Source: Nephromyces sp. MM_2019 (taxonomy: Eukaryota > Apicomplexa > Aconoidasida > Nephromycida). From it: a stretch of DNA of 19,998 nt. Where the stretch lies: positions 1 to 19,998 of the forward strand of contig JADHZB010000835.1 of NCBI GenBank assembly GCA_015657535.1, in the 5' to 3' direction. Position 1 is the stretch's first letter; each line of letters begins with the position of its first letter. Both the position numbers and the translations under genes were made by a program. Shown in pieces: positions 18,401 through 19,998 of this stretch. The notes beneath the pieces were generated by a model. The model saw nothing but the letters and a program-made list of their open reading frames with translations, ran no database searches and was not told the DNA's origin.

Positions 18401-19998
18401 CTGATAATATAAATTTTAATTATGTATATAATTCTACACATTCTGAGAAAGTGTTTGAACAGTTTAACAATTCAGATCAAGAATTTACACACACCATGCA
18501 CATGTATGATGATATGGCTGGCACACACACACACACAGCACCCCAAAGCGTATCCTCTGTACCACCAGAAACTGATGTATATACACATCACACACAACAC
18601 ATAAATGATTTCACACACACTCCAAGCACCGAATTGAATGAAGAAGACGTACACACAAATAATGTGTGTAATATTAATAAGGAGGATGATTTATCCTATG
18701 ATGAGGGTGTGTCAGAAAATTTCAAAGAAAATGAATCTGTGCCCAAAATTGATACACACACATTTCAAGATGTCTCAATAATGGAAGAAATAGAGGGAGA
18801 TATGAAATGTGTAACTGAGGAAGAAATAAGATATCGTGAGGGAACACACACACACATACCAGATGTAGTAGGAGAGGATTACACACACACTGATAATTTA
18901 CAAGATTCAAACACTGTAGGGAAGGCTGCTTATTCTACACACACCCAAGAGGAATACACCTCATCATCCACTTTTGTAGTGGAGGCTGCACACACTGGTG
19001 AGGAGATTGCACACACTAGTGAAATTGATATACACACTATTGAGGAGGCTACACACACTAGTGAGGTTGATGTACACACTGGTGATGAGGCTGCACACAC
19101 TGGTGATGCTGATACAAACACCGGTGAAGTTACTGCACACACTGATGATGAATCTAAACACACAGTTGATGACGCTACACACACAGTTGATGACGCTACA
19201 CACACAGTTGATGACGCTACACACACTATTTATGACGCTACACACACTGATGATGAGCCTGCACACACTTATGATGAGCCTGCACACACTGATGGGGAGG
19301 AAACTGCACACACTGATGGGGAGGAAACTGCACACACTGATGAAGTGGCCACACACACGAATGAGGACACTACGCACACTAGTGATGAGGCTGCACACAC
19401 TAGCGGTGAGACTACACACACTAGCGAAGAGGACACTACACACACTAGTGAGGAAGTCACAGACACTAGTGAAGAGGTTACACACACTCGTGAAGAGGTT
19501 ACACACACTTATGAAGAGGTTACACACACTAGTGAAGAGGTTACACACACTACTGAGGAGGTTACACACACTAGTGATGAGGCTGTACACACCAGCGAAG
19601 ACAGTACTGTACACACAAGCGATGAAGCTACACACACTTATGATGAGGCTGCACACACTGATGAAGTAACTGCTCACACTGATGAAGTAACTGCACACAC
19701 TTATGATGAGGCTACACACACTGATGATGAGGCTGCACACACTGATGATGAGGCTACACACACTGATGATGAGGCTGCACACACTGATGAAGTAACTGCA
19801 CACACTTATGATGAGGCTACACACACTGATGATGAGGCTACACACACTGATGATGAGGCTGCACACACTGATGAAGTAACTGCACACACTGATGATGAGG
19901 CTGCACACACTGATGATGAGGCTACACACACTGATGAAGTAACTGCACACACTTATGATGAGGCTACACACACTGATGATGAGGCTGCACACACTGAT
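12460..19998 (+). CDS. Large PH-domain protein with a Trp/Arg-rich helical region and a giant acidic THT-repeat tail (5 exons, 3' end outside the window)
   Basis: I do not recognise an orthologue. Exons are 12460-12950, 13494-14303, 14369-14450, 14693-14988 and 15633 to the right edge, with phases 2, 2, 0 and 2. The first donor could instead be at 12932, which is also phase 2. Residues about 37-155 look like a PH domain: WIPKWKTERILLQHNYLYFL, then IDLRSIKQF, YTIVYTDK and a C-terminal helix with Trp146. PH domains usually bind phosphoinositides or proteins at membranes. Residues about 165-560 are basic and helical with spaced Trp/Arg (FTEWRYKHEKK, EDVFRKWENV, VLYKWRLYS). From residue 560 the protein is acidic, His/Thr-rich and low in complexity. 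It has 6-residue repeats (617-706), 8-residue repeats (949-1276) and 7-residue repeats (1677 onward), with unique acidic spacers between. The last exon is open for 4,366 bases, giving about 2,015 codons so far. No signal peptide or membrane segment is evident. That the tail belongs to the PH gene rests on splice phase, not on homology. Confidence 0.85.
12973..13185 (+). repeat. CACTTTCACAAATCACAGATGT repeats in intron 1 of the PH-domain gene
   Basis: Four spaced copies of a CACTTTCAC-led element, three of them carrying (AAA)ATCACAGATGT, occur near 13012, 13055, 13095 and 13142 at about 40-47-base steps. They lie in the first part of the 543-base intron. The rest of that intron holds only a short CACACCAATA(T/C)AATAATTT direct duplication near 13275-13330. 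Confidence 0.8.
14304..14692 (+). other. Introns 2 and 3 of the PH-domain gene (flanking the 82-base exon 14369-14450)
   Basis: Intron 2 is only 65 bases, GTACACACAC to ATATATAG. Intron 3 (14451-14692) starts GTATACACACACAC, carries a CA microsatellite (about 14510-14657) and ends TTTTTTTTCTAG. The small exon between them keeps the frame open and reads VLYKWRLYSMEVDL. Confidence 0.85.
15001..15410 (+). repeat. (GT)n-TATATATTT minisatellite in intron 4 of the PH-domain gene
   Basis: Units of GTGTGTGTGTATATATATTT with variable GT and TA lengths (roughly 14-24 bases) run for about 400 bases, from just after the GTATCT donor at 14989. The rest of the intron, to the ACAG acceptor at 15632, is unique AT-rich sequence. 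Apparent frames of V-C-V-Y-I type are repeat artefacts. Confidence 0.93.
15802..16071 (+). repeat. Coding 18-bp repeat, 15 copies (D-D-A-H-T-H)
   Basis: The unit GATGATGCACACACACAT repeats exactly in frame, with edge copies diverged (DDIHTP at the start, DNAHIS at the end). Substitutions such as GAT to GAC are mostly synonymous. It lies near the start of the acidic tail. Confidence 0.95.
16798..17781 (+). repeat. Coding 24-bp repeat, 41 copies (D-T-H-T/S-Q-x-E/Q-Y/D)
   Basis: The unit is GATACACACACACAAACTGAATAT-like with no frame slip over 984 bases. Variation falls at four positions: T or S (ACA/TCA), T, A or I, E or Q, and Y or D. The array then decays into irregular T-Q-D-T-T-H-T units to about 18310. 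Confidence 0.95.
18982..19998 (+). repeat. Coding 21-bp repeat, about 48 copies and continuing past the window (E-A-T/A-H-T-D-D)
   Basis: Units such as GATGATGAGGCTACACACACT run in frame to the edge, with occasional 24-base units (GEETAHTD). Copies are diverse at the left, with S, V, Y, G or R replacing the first D, and become homogeneous to the right. Confidence 0.95.

Noticed and set aside
15768..19992. Long minus-strand frames (such as the C-S-L-I-I-S-V series at 18964-19992) opposite the acidic tail
   Set aside because: They are antisense shadows of multiple-of-three arrays. Only the plus frame also stays open through the unique segments and joins in phase to upstream exons.
1..19998. 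Telomeric or subtelomeric identity suggested by the abundance of short repeats
   Set aside because: No TTTAGGG, TTAGGG or TTTTAGGG arrays are present; the tracts are CA/TG, and the region holds housekeeping genes.

Overview
The window comes from a nuclear genome of an AT-rich, intron-dense eukaryote. It carries three protein genes built from GT-AG exons whose phases fit across every junction. TACACACA / TGTGTGTA tracts and minisatellites built from them saturate most of the non-coding DNA and parts of the exons. The lineage cannot be settled from sequence alone. Small introns, low-complexity insertions in conserved enzymes and a huge acidic repeat protein suggest a protist, and an apicomplexan or other alveolate is my weak leading guess.

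Layout. (1) About 169-3628, + strand: the 3' part of an Xrn1-type 5'-3' exoribonuclease in eight exons, broken off at the left edge. (2) 3629-5649: a convergent intergenic region made largely of three minisatellites with periods of 22, 30 and 19 bp. The first begins four bases after the Xrn1 stop, and the last contains the stop codon of the next gene. (3) 5650-7836, - strand: a complete three-exon Nab2/ZC3H14-like poly(A)-RNA-binding protein of 466 aa, with an N-terminal PWI-like fold and two CCCH fingers. (4) 7837-12459: a 4.6-kb divergent intergenic region. Its middle, about 9.1-12.0 kb, almost lacks the CA/TG tracts found elsewhere. (5) 12460 to the right edge, + strand: a five-exon gene for a protein of at least about 2,000 residues. 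It has an N-terminal PH domain, then a basic Trp-containing helical region, then an acidic tail of more than 1,450 residues. The tail holds three in-frame repeat arrays of 6, 8 and 7 residues with a shared T-H-T core. The last exon has no stop before the window ends.

The first two genes both act in mRNA metabolism: decapped-RNA decay, and poly(A) tail binding and export. Nothing shows that they are co-regulated. The third is unrelated by domain content and probably works at a membrane or in the cytoskeleton. The most unusual features are the large acidic THT-repeat protein and the way one simple-sequence family is used differently by compartment. In exons it is always CA on the coding strand with periods divisible by three. 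In introns it sits directly on splice donors. In 3' flanks it abuts the stop codons.
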